Of a stretch of 64,000 nt of DNA, positions 46,490 to 57,534 are shown in pieces (positions within the stretch are counted from its first letter, which is position 1; every line of letters begins with the position of its first letter). The notes beneath the pieces were generated by a model. The model had not been told where the DNA came from and did not search any database. It saw nothing but the letters and a program-made list of their open reading frames with translations. Both the position numbers and the translations under genes were made by a program. Location: assembly GCA_028023455.1 (NCBI GenBank), contig JAQFVV010012435.1, forward strand, positions 2,418,001 through 2,482,000, in the 5' to 3' direction. The DNA is from Epiperipatus broadwayi. Its lineage: Eukaryota > Onychophora > Udeonychophora > Euonychophora > Peripatidae.

Positions 46490-46896
46490 GGGCAGAGGAC
46501 TAGAGCTGTGATGCATAACTTTTTAAACCTGCAATCCCTTTTCTCAGATGAAAATTTATTTGTTTTTAACATGCCTAAATTATAAGTGCTAGTATGTAAA
46601 AATATTCATAAAATAATAGTAGTTTTAATCCATATACAAATTTATACTTTCTTATATTTTAGCATTAAACACATATGATTTTATATGACATTTTTGAAAA
46701 CAATCTTATATTTACAAACATGATACATACAAAACAATTTATTTTCATGCGATTTTTATCTATTTTAAATTTTTCCAAAAAAAACCCCAACATATTATTA
46801 TCCAAAATTTAAAAGAATTTCTTAAAGATTTTGTGCCTCCAAGTAACTTTTATAACACCATGAGGGTTTGCGACCCACAGATTGCACCCCACTGGA
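46490..46896. mobile_element. Possible hAT-derived non-autonomous element
   Basis: The right end, read inward on the minus strand, is CAGTGGGGTGCAATCTGTGG (46877-46896), a good hAT-type terminus. The left end CTGTGATGCATAACTTTTTA (46493) resembles it loosely. Flanking octamers GACTAGAG and GATTAAAC match only in part. Interior is AT-rich and non-coding. Confidence 0.4.
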
Positions 46897-46924
46897 TTAA
46901 ACATGTACAATCCTATATAACCTA

Positions 46925-47165
46925 GTGTTTGAAACTGGGCCAAGTGGAATTCTTTTCAGGAGGCTTAAATTTCAAGTAGTTGGACCAACTATTCAATATT
47001 GATTATTAAAGGAGTTTCTAGTCATTCTTATCTAAAGAGTAAACAAAGATGAAAACCCATGCAAACATTCACCAGAAAGCCTAATAAGTATTATTTTCTT
47101 TTCCTGTTCTTCTATGAAAGACTGTTGAAGGTCTTATTGCCTTGGTTAGCTATTTGTTAAAAAGG
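46925..47165 (+). repeat. Family F SINE-like repeat, copy 1
   Basis: Shares with 53390-53680 the stretch CCAACTAT.CAATATTG.TTA and, further on, a TTCTTCTATGAAAG.(C/T)TGTTGA(A/T)GG-like block. A weak B-box-like end (TAGTGTTTGAAACTGGG) precedes it. Confidence 0.45.
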
Positions 47166-47169
47166 CTAT

Positions 47170-48750
47170 CTTTTTTATCTATAGCATTACGATTATTTTT
47201 ACAACTACCCTATTTTTTTGAAGAATTTAATCTAAAAAGAAATCATTTAAAATAATGCATTTTTAAAATAATTTCACGAACCACAACAATTAATTTAAAC
47301 AATTTTTCAAATTTTAATTTCTTTTTTTCTATTATTTTAATTATATCTAAATATACAGCAGCTGTACAAGAACGAACTATGGTATTTAAATTAATTTCCT
47401 TAAAAAAAAATACAGCAAGCCATTTTTTTTTTTAAAAAAATATTCTAATAAAAATAGACTCATTACAAAGCTTTAATTATAAGAAAATTATAGTTTTAAA
47501 TGATTCCATCTGCTGTATTTATTTTTCTAATGTTGATATTAAAAATGCAAAAATACTTTTTAACTAGAGGTAATGCAAATCATATTTGGAAGTTCTATAA
47601 TTATAAAACAATATGCATATAAAAAAAAATGTTCAGGTATCATTAGTAACAAATTATTGTTTATTAATGAAAATGTAGTCGGAATTAAAAAATAATAATA
47701 ATACGCAACTAAAACAGCATTTAATGAATGCTTAATTCGGCAAACTACCTGCATAAAAAACGATGACAAGGCAAAATTAATGCATCAATATCTATGACGT
47801 CACGCTAATATATTGTTGTTTAAACGTCATAACAAATTAATTTATCCAGCATAATGTTCAATTATATCTAAAACATTCCATATCATAGATTTACATTATT
47901 TGATTATTTGAAATATGATTTTAATGAAATAATACTTATGAAATAGCTATATTTCCCTAACAATTATTATCCTTTCTGATTTATCTGAACTGATCATAGA
48001 GCAATGGCTAGTGCAAATTAATTTTATTTGTTTTCAGATAAATTATTTCTTTATCTTCTAGCACAACCTTTGGTTGAAAGACTGAATTGTCCATGTTTAT
48101 TATTCCTTAAATATTTGTTCTCTTCTACTAAGTTATCTGCAGCCCAACACAATTTGAAGCATTCTGATTTTTTCTTTTGTACATCGGATAAATCACAATC
48201 ATATGTATATGTGCGAAATATGGTATATAAACAGATCATGAATGTATTAAAGATGGATGCAACTACTTCTGTTGAGTTTTAATAAAATAACAAATTAAGA
48301 AAAATAACAAAGCAATTTATGTAATAGCATATATTTAAATGACTCTTATATAGTGTGCAAATCAGTTATAACCCTGGCTATATTTTCCATCTTACATAAC
48401 AAGCCTAATCTTATATAAGAAAAAATGGTAAAAAAACTTCTTCAAAGATATATTTCAAAACTAAATATGTATGTTATATATACTAAAAAAAGCTTATTTA
48501 TTGGATTTAACATAATATGCCAACTTCTATTGACATTATATGGTAAGCATAGTTGAAAGCATATATCAATAGAATAGCATGTGTTAAAAACAATAAATAA
48601 GCATTTTTAGTATGCAAAATATATGTCTTTATTATTGAATTATTTTGTTTTAAGAGAAGGTAAAATGTTATTCTGTAACTCAAAAGATATATTGACATAC
48701 TGCACAAACTCACTTATTAATTATATACAATATTTTTATTTTAACTACAC
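47170..48750. other. AT-rich spacer, nothing recognised
   Basis: Overlapping frames at 48028-48282 (plus) and 48051-48239 (minus) mirror each other with no known motif. 47560-47769 and 48507-48713 (minus) are Ile/Leu/Tyr-rich chance frames. Confidence 0.45.
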
Positions 48751-48756
48751 TGTGTA

Positions 48757-48956
48757 TACTAAGCCAGTTGCTCTCAACCTTCCTAATGTCATGATCCTTT
48801 AATACAGTTTCTCAAGTTGCAGTGATCCCCAACCTGTAATTTTGCTACTGTTTGAATTGAAAATATGTGTTTTCCAATGATTAAGTGACCCTGTGAAAGG
48901 ATTGTTCGACCCTCAAAGGAGTCATGATCCACAGGTTGAGAACCACTGTACTAAGC
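48757..48956. mobile_element. SPIN-like non-autonomous hAT transposon with 8-bp target duplication
   Basis: Element 48765-48948 (184 bp) starts CAGTTGCTCTCAACCTTCCT and ends GGTTGAGAACCACTG, with TACTAAGC repeated exactly on both sides (48757-48764, 48949-48956). The inner sequence (CCTTTAATACAGTTTCTCA, TGAAAGGATTGTTCGACCCT) matches what I know of SPIN (Space Invaders) non-autonomous copies, a hAT family noted for horizontal transfer among tetrapods, triatomine bugs and a snail. No transposase is encoded; it is an internal-deletion derivative. Substitutions such as GATC for the usual CG-containing words suggest some age. Confidence 0.85.
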
Positions 48957-48959
48957 CAA

Positions 48960-49610
48960 ACAAATAATTGATGAAAGAAAAAAAACTTCACTTTGCTAGG
49001 CATACTAACATACATATGCAAAGTTAGTATAAGTTAATGGAATATGTTTTAATGCTTAGTATTTCAAAAAAATTATGTATAATAATAAAAAACTAAAGAA
49101 AATATTATAAAATATAAATATTAGAAAAGGAAAAAAATATATAAACAGTTTACAAATTACTTATTCTATTATCAAAATGAGAATTACTATACTGAAATAT
49201 TTTAATTATAATTAGTGAAGATTTTATAAAGTATAATTTATGTTTCAACAATATACTGCATTGACTAAAAGATGTGTTACATAGGTTTTACAAATGTTCT
49301 ACAATGGTTTTGCTAGTCTGAAAGCCATCTCCTGTTTTCACACTTTGGATATTTTTTTTACAAGGACTATTTTTGTTACAGCAGTAATTTGATATCAGTA
49401 ATTTTGCTGATTTTTACCCTTTATATGCTTAATTGTAACTTTTTGTAATTGATTTATTCACAGCTCTTTCGATGGTGGAAAATTCAGACTCAGAGATAAA
49501 TTTTATTATTTAGTACAGATGATGGACAGACTACATGGACATCTTTAGATTCTATACCCAATACTCTATCAGCAATTACATTTTCAGATACTAGATAGTG
49601 ACTCAACTAA
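48960..49610. other. AT-rich spacer, nothing recognised
   Basis: No supported feature. Confidence 0.5.
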
Positions 49611-49612
49611 TT

Positions 49613-49680
49613 GTCTCTTTTTTTTCATATGTCAAATGCATTGACTGGGAAGTGGACCCAGGCCAGCTGCTTTAACACAC
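49613..49680 (-). mobile_element. Family C SINE, fragment C7
   Basis: Minus strand CTGGGTCCACTTCCCAGTCAATGC..TTTGACATATG is the 3' half of family C with an A-run; the A-box half is missing. Confidence 0.6.
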
Positions 49681-49760
49681 ATTCTTTTATGATATCAATA
49701 CAGTTAATAATTTTCTCTTAGTAACTTTAAATAATTTCATATATAGTACTCAGACAAAAG

Positions 49761-49804
<44 letters not shown>

Positions 49805-50000
49805 AGATAAAAAGATAGATAAATAGACAGACAAATTTATAAATGTGCACATTGATAGACTGATGTGTAGATAATTGGATAGATGAATAAAACAGATAAA
49901 TAGACATTTAGTTAGCTAGCCGATAAATAGTTAAATAGGTAGGCATATAGATAGATAAATGGATAGATAGATAATAGATGGGTAGACATAAGTAGACAAG
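49761..50000. repeat. Compound microsatellite: (TA)n(TG)n then degenerate GATA-type repeats
   Basis: TA tract 49761-49784, TG tract 49785-49804, then about 190 bases of imperfect AGATAGATAAATAGACAG-like tetranucleotides. Confidence 0.85.
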
Positions 50001-50004
50001 CTGT

Positions 50005-50455
50005 CAGCATTCAGACAAAACATAGAAAGATATAAATAAATTTACATAGTTAAAAATATATTGTTTTGATTTAGGGGGAACAAGACTTCAATCACTGTCT
50101 ATCAGTAGTTTGTATAGAAAATTTCAGAGAGATTGTCTGAATTAAAGAAAATAATGGTAAACCAACACTACATTAAGCTGAATTAGTAGCAATAAACAAA
50201 AGATATACTTTTTTACATATAGATATGACTATTATGATCAAAATCAGCTCTTTGAAATTGAGGCAGTCATATTTACACAGGAAAATTATCCAATAAATGT
50301 GTCAGTGATTACACATGCCTTCATTCAAAATGCATAACAAAATTCTCAACTCGAATGTATTTACTGTGCAATGCACAGACACAACTAGAAGCATTGAATA
50401 CATTCATTTCATAGAAAAAATAACTAGTTTTTATTGTAACTAGTGCACAGATATA
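50005..50455. other. AT-rich spacer, nothing recognised
   Basis: No supported feature. Confidence 0.5.
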
Positions 50456-50570
50456 TATAGTTTAAAATAGTAGCAAACTTTCCATCCAGTAGTGACATCC
50501 AGTGAAAGCCTTAGCAATCAATGGATGCAAGAAGGATTATGCATGAAATCCTTATCTAGTGCCGATTTCA

Positions 50571-50625
50571 ATATTACCTGATTTGTTTCTGGCTTGTAGA
50601 TATTTTTATCAGTGAGAATCCTTGG
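50571..50625 (-). ncRNA. Hammerhead relic, B7 left arm
   Basis: Minus strand keeps CCAAGG, GAGAA..CTCA, then CTGATAA (core G lost), a broken stem II and GAAAC. Inactive. Confidence 0.45.
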
Positions 50626-50722
50626 ATCTGAGAGCACTACATCTAGATCTAGGTGCAGTGCTCTCACATCTAAGACTCCTCACTGATGAAAGTAATAAGC
50701 TAAAAGTGCAGCACTCTTATAT

Positions 50723-50776
50723 CCAAGACTTCTCACTGATGAAAGGCACAAGCTAGAAATTAGTCTGGGAATATTG
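50723..50776 (+). ncRNA. Hammerhead ribozyme, B7 right arm (compensatory changes)
   Basis: CCAA outer stem, TTCTCA/TGGGAA inner stem I, CTGATGA, A-AGG-CACAA-GCT-A, GAAA, TTAGTC. Versus B3, stem I pair five is U-A instead of C-G, and the outer stem II pair is A-U instead of G-C. Both are two-sided changes. Confidence 0.65.
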
Positions 50777-50924
50777 AATGAGCAGACATTAAATAGAAAT
50801 TTTATGCGCAAACCTTTTTGCACCTATTGAATGCTAACACTTGCCTGGATGGTACTACAGTGTGTAGAGTTTGCAAATGTTTTAACATCTTGTGTAAGCA
50901 TAGGAAATGGTGATCATGTGATAT

Positions 50925-51665
50925 TTTATTAATGTATGCAGTTTATTGTAAAATAATGTGTGAGACAAATAAATAGAACAGAAAAAAACATGCAAATTTT
51001 AATGCAAAGCTGTAGGAACAATTTTTCTTCACATTGGTGATTGCAATATATTTTTGTTATATATGAAATGTAATTGAGTCACTTTAAAAAAATGCTGAAA
51101 CACATTTTAAACTATGCATGCAAGTTTTAATAAAGATTTCTGTTAAAAACTATGTTATACAAACAAAATTTTAAAAAAATTATGCCACAACTAACCAACT
51201 AACAATCATATTTTGTAAAACCAATTATTAAATCTAAAGTTGCAACAATTATATTATTTTGTGTAAAATATGTGTTAACAAACATAAAAAAAATCTTTCA
51301 TAGTTAAAAAAATAATAAAAAAAGCCTTTCTAGAAGCAAGTAATTTATTATTTAATTTCATCAGCAATGTAAATGAAAGTGACATGCACCATACAGAAAT
51401 CATAAACTCTGACCTAGTTGATCAACTAACTGAATATTTCTTTTTTTTTTTTGCAGTTTGATAAATTTCCTGACATCATTGATATCCCTAAATTTTGAAT
51501 TTTTATAAGAATGATTTTTAAGAATATGAATATGAGAGAATTATTAATATCTTTACAAGAAAAGATATGAGGTGAAGATGCTTATTGTATTTTCAAAAAA
51601 TGTACAGAGGAAAAAAGAAAATCAATTTATAAAATTGTATTTATGGCAAATAGTATGTAACATTA
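50925..51665. other. AT-rich spacer, possibly eroded hAT 5' part at its end
   Basis: 51450-51660 has coding-like stretches (ELLISLQEKI, CTEEKRKSIYKIVFMANSM) that may belong to the hAT relic downstream. Confidence 0.3.
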
Positions 51666-51670
51666 TCTGG

Positions 51671-51806
51671 AACAATCAATAATTTTTTTTTCTTTTCTCA
51701 TGTGTCATAGCATCAGCTGGGAAGCGAACTCGCTAACCTGGGACAACTGCTTGTAAAGCAGCTGTCGATGACCTCTTGAACACCAATGCTTGACAACAAT
51801 CAATAA
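51671..51806 (-). mobile_element. Family C SINE, copy C5
   Basis: Minus strand GTCAAGCATTGGTGTTCAAG ... GCGAGTTCGCTTCCCAG ... GATGCTATGACACATG with A-run. AACAATCAATAA flanks at 51671-51682 and 51795-51806. It appears to have landed within the old hAT coding region. Confidence 0.85.
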
Positions 51807-51839
51807 ATTTGTCACAATGTATACCAGAGATTGATTTTC

Positions 51840-52680
51840 TGGATTTTTTTTTTGTATTAGTGACCAGCAGATTCTCTTGGAAAAATTTTAAATATGCATC
51901 TTATTATAGGAAAATTCATGAAAATTGTAGAGTTTATTAGAGCTAAAAATCTTCAGAGAGAATTCTTGGAGCATAACTAGAAGAAAGTGAATTGGAACAT
52001 GATGAATTGTTATATCATGCAGATATTTATTGGTAGATAGAATAATATTTTTACAAAGATTTAAGAACATTTTACAGAAGGTAAAATATTTTTAAAGTCA
52101 AGAAATGAAGTGTAAGTTGAATTTAGAAATGATATTTGGTTGATAAATTTAGCACTAATTACCAACATAACTAATTATTTTAATAAAACTGAATTTGCAA
52201 TTGCAAAGAATAAACAAAATAATAACTGACATGATTAGATATGTTAATTTTTTTAAAAACAAGTTAAAGTTATATCTCTCCAGTTAATAAAGAATGAATT
52301 GAGAAATTTCAAAAATATTTCTGATGAATTGTCAAAAAATAGAACTACATTAGATGAAGATAAATATTATGATATAATAATATCTGTTTACTCCAAATTT
52401 ATAGATATTCCCAAAAAATTATCAGAACCAATGGTTACCTTCGTGAGTTAGCCATTTGGTAATGTTAATGTGGAACAAAGAAATGTGAATAATACATTTT
52501 TTTTTTGCAAAATAATGTAATTTTAGAAACATCACTTTTGGAATTTAATGATCGAATTAAAGTATGGGAGTATACATTTTTGATAATAAATATAATAAAA
52601 TCAAAATGTCTCCATCTCCCAGAATCCTGTGCAAGAGCAGCGATTAATAATTATATATCCAAACATTTATGAATAGCGAA
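51840..52680 (+). pseudogene. hAT-superfamily transposase relic
   Basis: Pieces in changing frames: ASYYRKIHENCRVY, LEESELEHDELLYHADIYWL (the LYHTEVRWLSRG-like block of ZBED-type hAT proteins), then QEMKCKLNLEMIFG and LITNITNYFNKTEFAIAKNK. These are followed by LDEDKYYDIIISVYSKF, FGNVNVEQRNVNNTF (the hAT C-terminal block around NVE/DVER) and SCARAAINNYISKHL-stop. The order matches the C-terminal half of hAT/ZBED5-like transposases. Many stops and shifts; non-functional. Confidence 0.65.
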
Positions 52681-52689
52681 ATTTTCAAC

Positions 52690-53385
52690 ACCGAAAACAT
52701 TTTTATTTGGAAGTTTATATTTTGTATAGATTTTTTTGTTTATATTGAATTTTTTGATAAATTAATATTATATGTAATAGAAGATATTATTAGTAAGTAT
52801 TATTACATTGTGATATATAAATGGTAGTCCGCGATAGAATTAACCCTTAACCTGCAAAATCTACCCATCCCTGGTTTACATGTTTGGTTAGAATTTAAAT
52901 TATAAAGAAAACAATCAAAAATTTAATTTAAATATTTCATTCATCTTTTTAATTAAATTATTTTTTATTATGAAGACATAAATTTGATTTTTTTTTCTCA
53001 ATTTGTTTTATTAAATTACATGAATTTAGATTGCTGTAGGTTTGTTTTTATTTTAAGAATTTTTTTTTTTTTAAGACAATAACAAAAAAGTTGCACAATC
53101 TTTAATAATATTTAGAAGAAAAGAAAATCAGATTTCAGTAATCATTCGAAGAACTTTTTTTTTTCTATCACATCCACCTTCGACTCTTATTTTTATGTTA
53201 AATATGCAGAGCTTTTAAATACGTATCCCTACTCCCAAAGCATTTTGATACTTCAAAACTGTGAATATTCATCTAAATTGTATCAATAAGTAAATTTATT
53301 TAGCACATATACACTGCATTAAAATTACGATTGTTAGATAAACAAACGCCGAAATTAAACGTTGGATGTATTTCATGTATGTTTA
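52690..53385. other. AT-rich spacer, nothing recognised
   Basis: No supported feature. Confidence 0.45.
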
Positions 53386-53389
53386 CATA

Positions 53390-53680
53390 TATATCCTATT
53401 GGAATATTCGCACCTATAATGTGGGTTCAAATCCCAGCTAGTAATTTTTTAAAAAAAAAATTTAAGTTCTGATCAGGCATGGAAACGTTTTTCAATAGCT
53501 TGTCTGCATAAGATTACCCAGCCAACTATACAATATTGGTTAGTAAATGTATTTTCGTTATTCTTAGACGTGAATTAAAATGAAAAATTGTTTGAACCAT
53601 ATGAATATCGTTTTTGTTTTGTTGCCCCTCTATGAAAGGTTGATGGGGAATCCTTGAATTATAGTCTACTATTTAAAAGC
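53390..53680 (+). repeat. Family F tRNA-derived SINE, copy 2
   Basis: B-box TGTGGGTTCAAATCCCAGC at 53419-53437 is near-perfect for a tRNA T-arm (GGTTCAAATCC). It is followed by the body shared with 46925-47165. The A-box half is eroded. Confidence 0.5.
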
Positions 53681-53684
53681 AATT

Positions 53685-54535
53685 TTAATTGCTATTAGTA
53701 AAAAGTAGCTTATTAACAAACACTTTTTGTGGTAGGATAATGGTAATTCTAGACATTGCAGAAAGAATATACTATACTCCCATTTATATTGCTAAAAATG
53801 TTTTTTTGGTTGAGTTAATAGTGAAGCTGGAATTGTTCAAAGTTTTCAAGTTATGATTTTACATCTTGTAATATTTATATATTATGTTTCTATTGATTAA
53901 AGTAAAGATTTTCATCTTCAGTTTTTGTTTAAATAGATCATTATCAAAATAAATGATGGTTAAAATGAGAATAGTTCCATTTAGAATTTGAGAATAAAAG
54001 AGCTTAACCTGCTTTTATGTAAAGACATAGATTGGAAGAATTTAGAAGTTAAATGCTTATGACTGATTGTTTATTGTAAATAAATAATCAAATAATTTTT
54101 AAGTAGAAAGATGATGTGATGTTTAAGTTAAGTGTCAGAGTTGAGTTTGAATCCAGGGACCTTTAATTATCATGTCCATTAAACAGCAATCAAAATGTTT
54201 TTCTTATAAAATGAAATTCCGTTTATATGATGAGTAAAATAATTTTAACTTATTTAATTAACTCTTTTCTTAATTCCATAAACTTCTATAATAAAATTTA
54301 TAAAAATGAGTTTGCTATCATCTAAATAACATTCATCATCAATAGATTGTTTGTTGATGGTGTACTACTACCACTTATCTTTTGTTTTCTTTTTGTTTTT
54401 CAACAGAGTGATGCCACTATAGTAATGAAAATTCTCAATATTTTTGACAATATTTTGCAAACATTAATATTAATTCTAATAAGGTTTAGGTCAGTATTAG
54501 TTCTAAATTAACACAGTTGTTGCAAAACTCTGGAA
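53685..54535. other. AT-rich spacer with one weak tRNA-like B-box
   Basis: GAGTTTGAATCCAGGGACC at 54150-54168 is B-box-like. Nothing else. Confidence 0.35.
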
Positions 54536-54539
54536 GAGG

Positions 54540-55195
54540 AAGTAGTGATTAGTTTAGTTGTATGCAAAATATTTGGATAAAGACTTAATGTCAGTATACT
54601 TGAACAAAAGATGGAATGATTGTGATAGAATTATTGAGTGTTACAGTGACAAAGAATGGGATAGAAGAATACACGTATTAATAAAAAATAGGGGTTGGAG
54701 AAATGGAGAACTAGTATGGAGAGTAAAAAGTTTAATATATAGAAGTAAAACAGAATATTGAGTGTGAGTTAATTTATGAAAAAACCAAGGAAGGTGGTTT
54801 ACTTTTTAATGCTCAAATAAGATTGTTAGCAACAAGGAAATATACACATTATTGGAGGAATGCGTGTGATTTAGTCTGCAAGTTATGCAAGGAATGGAAA
54901 ATAATGTACAAGCAGAAAGGGTACAAATAATGATGTTGTGTAAATATAAACAAAGTAATTATACAGAAAGTAGGTGCTTGGTTTTTATGCTGGGTTGGAA
55001 AAAGATAAAAGAGCTCGATATAAATGCCATAGACCGGACAAAGATAAAATTGTAGAAATGGGATAAAGCATGATAGAGAAGAATATGGAAAAAAATTAGG
55101 ATGGGGAATGGAAAGGGAAGGTAAAATAATTAAAGATTTCTCTGGGCACATCCTGAATCCACTAAAGGAGAACCATAGCACATAGCACCACATCC
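54540..55195 (+). pseudogene. Second, broken copy of the LINE at 33909-35341
   Basis: YLDKDLMSVYLNKRWNDCDR..ECYSDKEWDRRIHVLIKNR (54558-54761) matches residues of the LINE C-terminal region. It continues through frameshifts and a deletion in the finger (only QAERVQIMMLCKYKQSNYTES left) to the same 3' untranslated end (GGGAAGGTAAA..TTTCTCTGGGCA, then ACATAGCACCACATCC). 5'-truncated. The antisense frame 54849-55193 is not a gene. Confidence 0.8.
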
Positions 55196-55199
55196 TAGT

Positions 55200-55730
55200 T
55201 ATTAAAACCCAATTTGAATTGCTTTAATAATATTTCACAAATTCTGTTTACTAAAATTATATTTTTAGTTTTGATGAAGACTCAAAGTCAGACAAAACTG
55301 TAAATAAAATAAAGTGAGAAAAGCATTGTGTGAAGAATGAATTTTAGTTGTGAGTTGATTTTTATATTTGTTTTATTTGTAGTTATAATACTGTTGAAAG
55401 AGACTAAAATGAGACATGCATAACCAATGGTTGCATTTCTGTAATGCAATATGAAGTGCACAGTAATAACAAAAAATTTCTTGGTTGAAAATGAACTAGA
55501 TTAGTATTACTTGTGAATTTTGCATGACTTTTTTAGATCCCTTACAAGATTTGGACTTACCAGATAAAGTTGCAATTAATTTATATATCTCATTTTTAAA
55601 AATGTTTGTATATAAAAACAATTATATACTATTATGCTTCTCAATGTAGAATTACTTTAGTTTTATTACATCTGATAATATTATATAATTGTTGGTGTTT
55701 TTTTTACTTTATCTTTATTATATTATATCT
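55200..55730. other. AT-rich spacer, nothing recognised
   Basis: Frame 55606-55842 enters the SINE cluster and has no motif. Confidence 0.45.
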
Positions 55731-55734
55731 GATA

Positions 55735-56090
55735 AACCCAGTGTGGTTTAGCACAGTAGGTAGAACATCAATTTGGATTTGGGATGTCCCAGAATCAATT
55801 ATGGTGCTCATAGTTCTGGTACTCAAACTTCTTATGAACTGAGCAATAAATCAATATTAAATTAGTTTTATTATGTCTGATAAACCTGGTGTTGTTTGAT
55901 ACAATGGGTAGATTATCCAACTTGGTATCAGGAAGTCATAGAATTATATTATCGAATAATCCCAGTGTGGTTTGCCACAATTAGTAGGGAATCCAACATG
56001 GGGAATTGAGAAGCCCCAGGATCGATTCTGATACTCACAGTTTTGATGCTCAAACTTCTTATGAACTCCTGAGTAATAAAATTATATGCC
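55735..56090 (+). mobile_element. Family E tRNA-derived SINE cluster, plus-strand copies
   Basis: Three successive related units starting CCAGTGTGGTTTAGCACAGT (55738), CCTGGTGTTGTTTGATACAA (55885) and CCCAGTGTGGTTTGCCACAA (55960). A-box TGGTTTAGCACAGTAGGTAG and B-box-like CCCAGAATCAATTATGG / CCAGGATCGATTCTGA are present. All end TTTTGATGCTCAAACTTCTT.ATGAACT-like, followed by GAGCAATAAA. Confidence 0.6.
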
Positions 56091-56159
56091 TTTTTTATAT
56101 CTGATAAAGTACTGAAATATTCCTGTTTTTCGTGAAAAAATGTCAATGACCATTTTATC

Positions 56160-56470
56160 TTTAAATTTCTAGATGAGGGATTAATAACCAAATGGCTTAT
56201 TGCAAGAATTTGTGAAAAATTTGAGCACCAAGTGGCAGATCTGGGCTGCAATCTATAGATTTTGAGATCCATATTCTGCCACTTTGACACTGTACCAAAC
56301 AACACAGGGTAAAATAATCAAATAGTTTATTGCTCTGGGATTCATAAAAAGTTTATTGCTTTGGAAATCAATATAAATGGGCACAATCTATAGACCTTGA
56401 CCTCCAGAGTCTTCTACTCCACCATTGCACCAAGCCAATCAGAGCAACCAAACATTGTCAATATGGTACA
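56160..56470 (-). mobile_element. Family E-like tRNA-derived SINEs, minus-strand copies
   Basis: Two units on the minus strand (heads at about 56450 and 56300): TGGCTTGGTGCAATGGTGGA and TTGTTTGGTACAGTGTCAAA are A-box-like, and each is followed by ..CTATAGATTG.. and a shared TTTGGTTAT/AATAAACTAT end. The frame 55949-56305 is antisense to the cluster. Confidence 0.5.
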
Positions 56471-56479
56471 CACAGATTG

Positions 56480-57530
56480 TCTGTGAAACATTTTAAAAAT
56501 GTTCCTCACAAACTGTGGTCATGTTATGACTTCCAATTTTTTTCAGAATGCATGCACTTGGTTGCTTTAAGTTTCAGAGCATTGACAATAAATGTTATCC
56601 CCTATTGAGTCGTGGTTATTTAGTTCTATACTGGTTGCATTTAATCTGTGGAATGTTAGAAATATTGGCAAGTAATAGTAATAAACATAAAACTAGTATA
56701 ATTTCCAAGATCACATCAGAATGATGAAAAGTCTGGACTTTAGTGATAAAAATGTATTGCATGAATTCAGTTTTTTTGTGTTTTAACATATTCTTGCAAT
56801 GTTTTAAACTTTTGAAAATTTAAGTTAATAACTGAGCATAGCTTGATTATTGTTATTTAGAAGATTGCTCAAAAAAACAAAAATTAGCTGATGATATGCA
56901 GTAAACAAGTATCAGATTAATGTTTAAGTATAATATTTCATTGTACATTTTAGGAATAGATAGTGGTTTAAAGACTAAAACATTGTACATATGAAATCCA
57001 ACTTTTCCATCTGTTTGTGTTTAACTCACTTGAAAAGTGATATGATTTTAAAATGCATGAATAGTTAAGATGGTGATCTCACTTTCTGAACTGATGAATG
57101 GTTTCAAGGATACATGAAAGAAAACCATATCCAATGGCATTTTTGATTTCATGCTTATTGATACCTAACTTTAAAATTATTATGATAGACCCTATAATTA
57201 ACTGAATCTTGTCTGAGAAGAGTTATAAGTTTAGCTTTATCAAGCAATGAAAGAACAATTGGAAATTATTTGTAAGGTTTGTTCATATCTCAGTGTATTT
57301 TTCACCTTAAAAGAAATGATAAAAACAAAATCTACCTTGCATAAGAATGGTATAGTAAAAATTACCAAAACTATCAACAGGAACAAAGAAACTCAGGTTG
57401 TGGTAATAATTATGAATAACTACAGGACCTAACATATAAAACAGATATGAGGTACAATGACTCTTCAAGCACTGTTAATATAAATAATTAAGCTGTGATC
57501 TAGCTATAGTATTCAATATATTTTTTTGCT
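56480..57530. other. AT-rich spacer, nothing recognised
   Basis: The frame 57247-57432 has no motif. Confidence 0.45.
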
Positions 57531-57534
57531 ATAA

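Larger units (their letters stand above)
50464..50922. mobile_element. Family B element, copy B7 (fullest, both arms)
   Basis: Left arm 50464-50655 and right arm 50656-50873 mirror each other around GATCTAG. From the outside in: terminus (AGTAGCAAACTTTCCATCC), ATCAATGGATGC, the ATCTAGTGCCGATTTC segment, hammerhead, and the GAGAGCACT centre. The right arm holds a tandem repeat of the CTCACTGATGAAAG segment. The one-sided tail ends GTGATCATGTGAT. This copy explains B1 and B4-B6 as internal deletions and B2/B3 as single arms. Confidence 0.75.

Noticed and set aside
48028-48282. 84-codon plus-strand frame, mirrored by a minus-strand frame
   Set aside because: No motif, no splice-site context I could support and no homology recognised.
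48765-48948. Vertebrate contamination, because of the SPIN-like element
   Set aside because: The element sits with its own target duplication in sequence of the same AT-rich character as the rest; SPIN is also known from invertebrates.
52260-52285. Extra hammerhead core (CTGATGA near 52262)
   Set aside because: No GAAA at stem II distance and no stems; it is part of the hAT coding relic.
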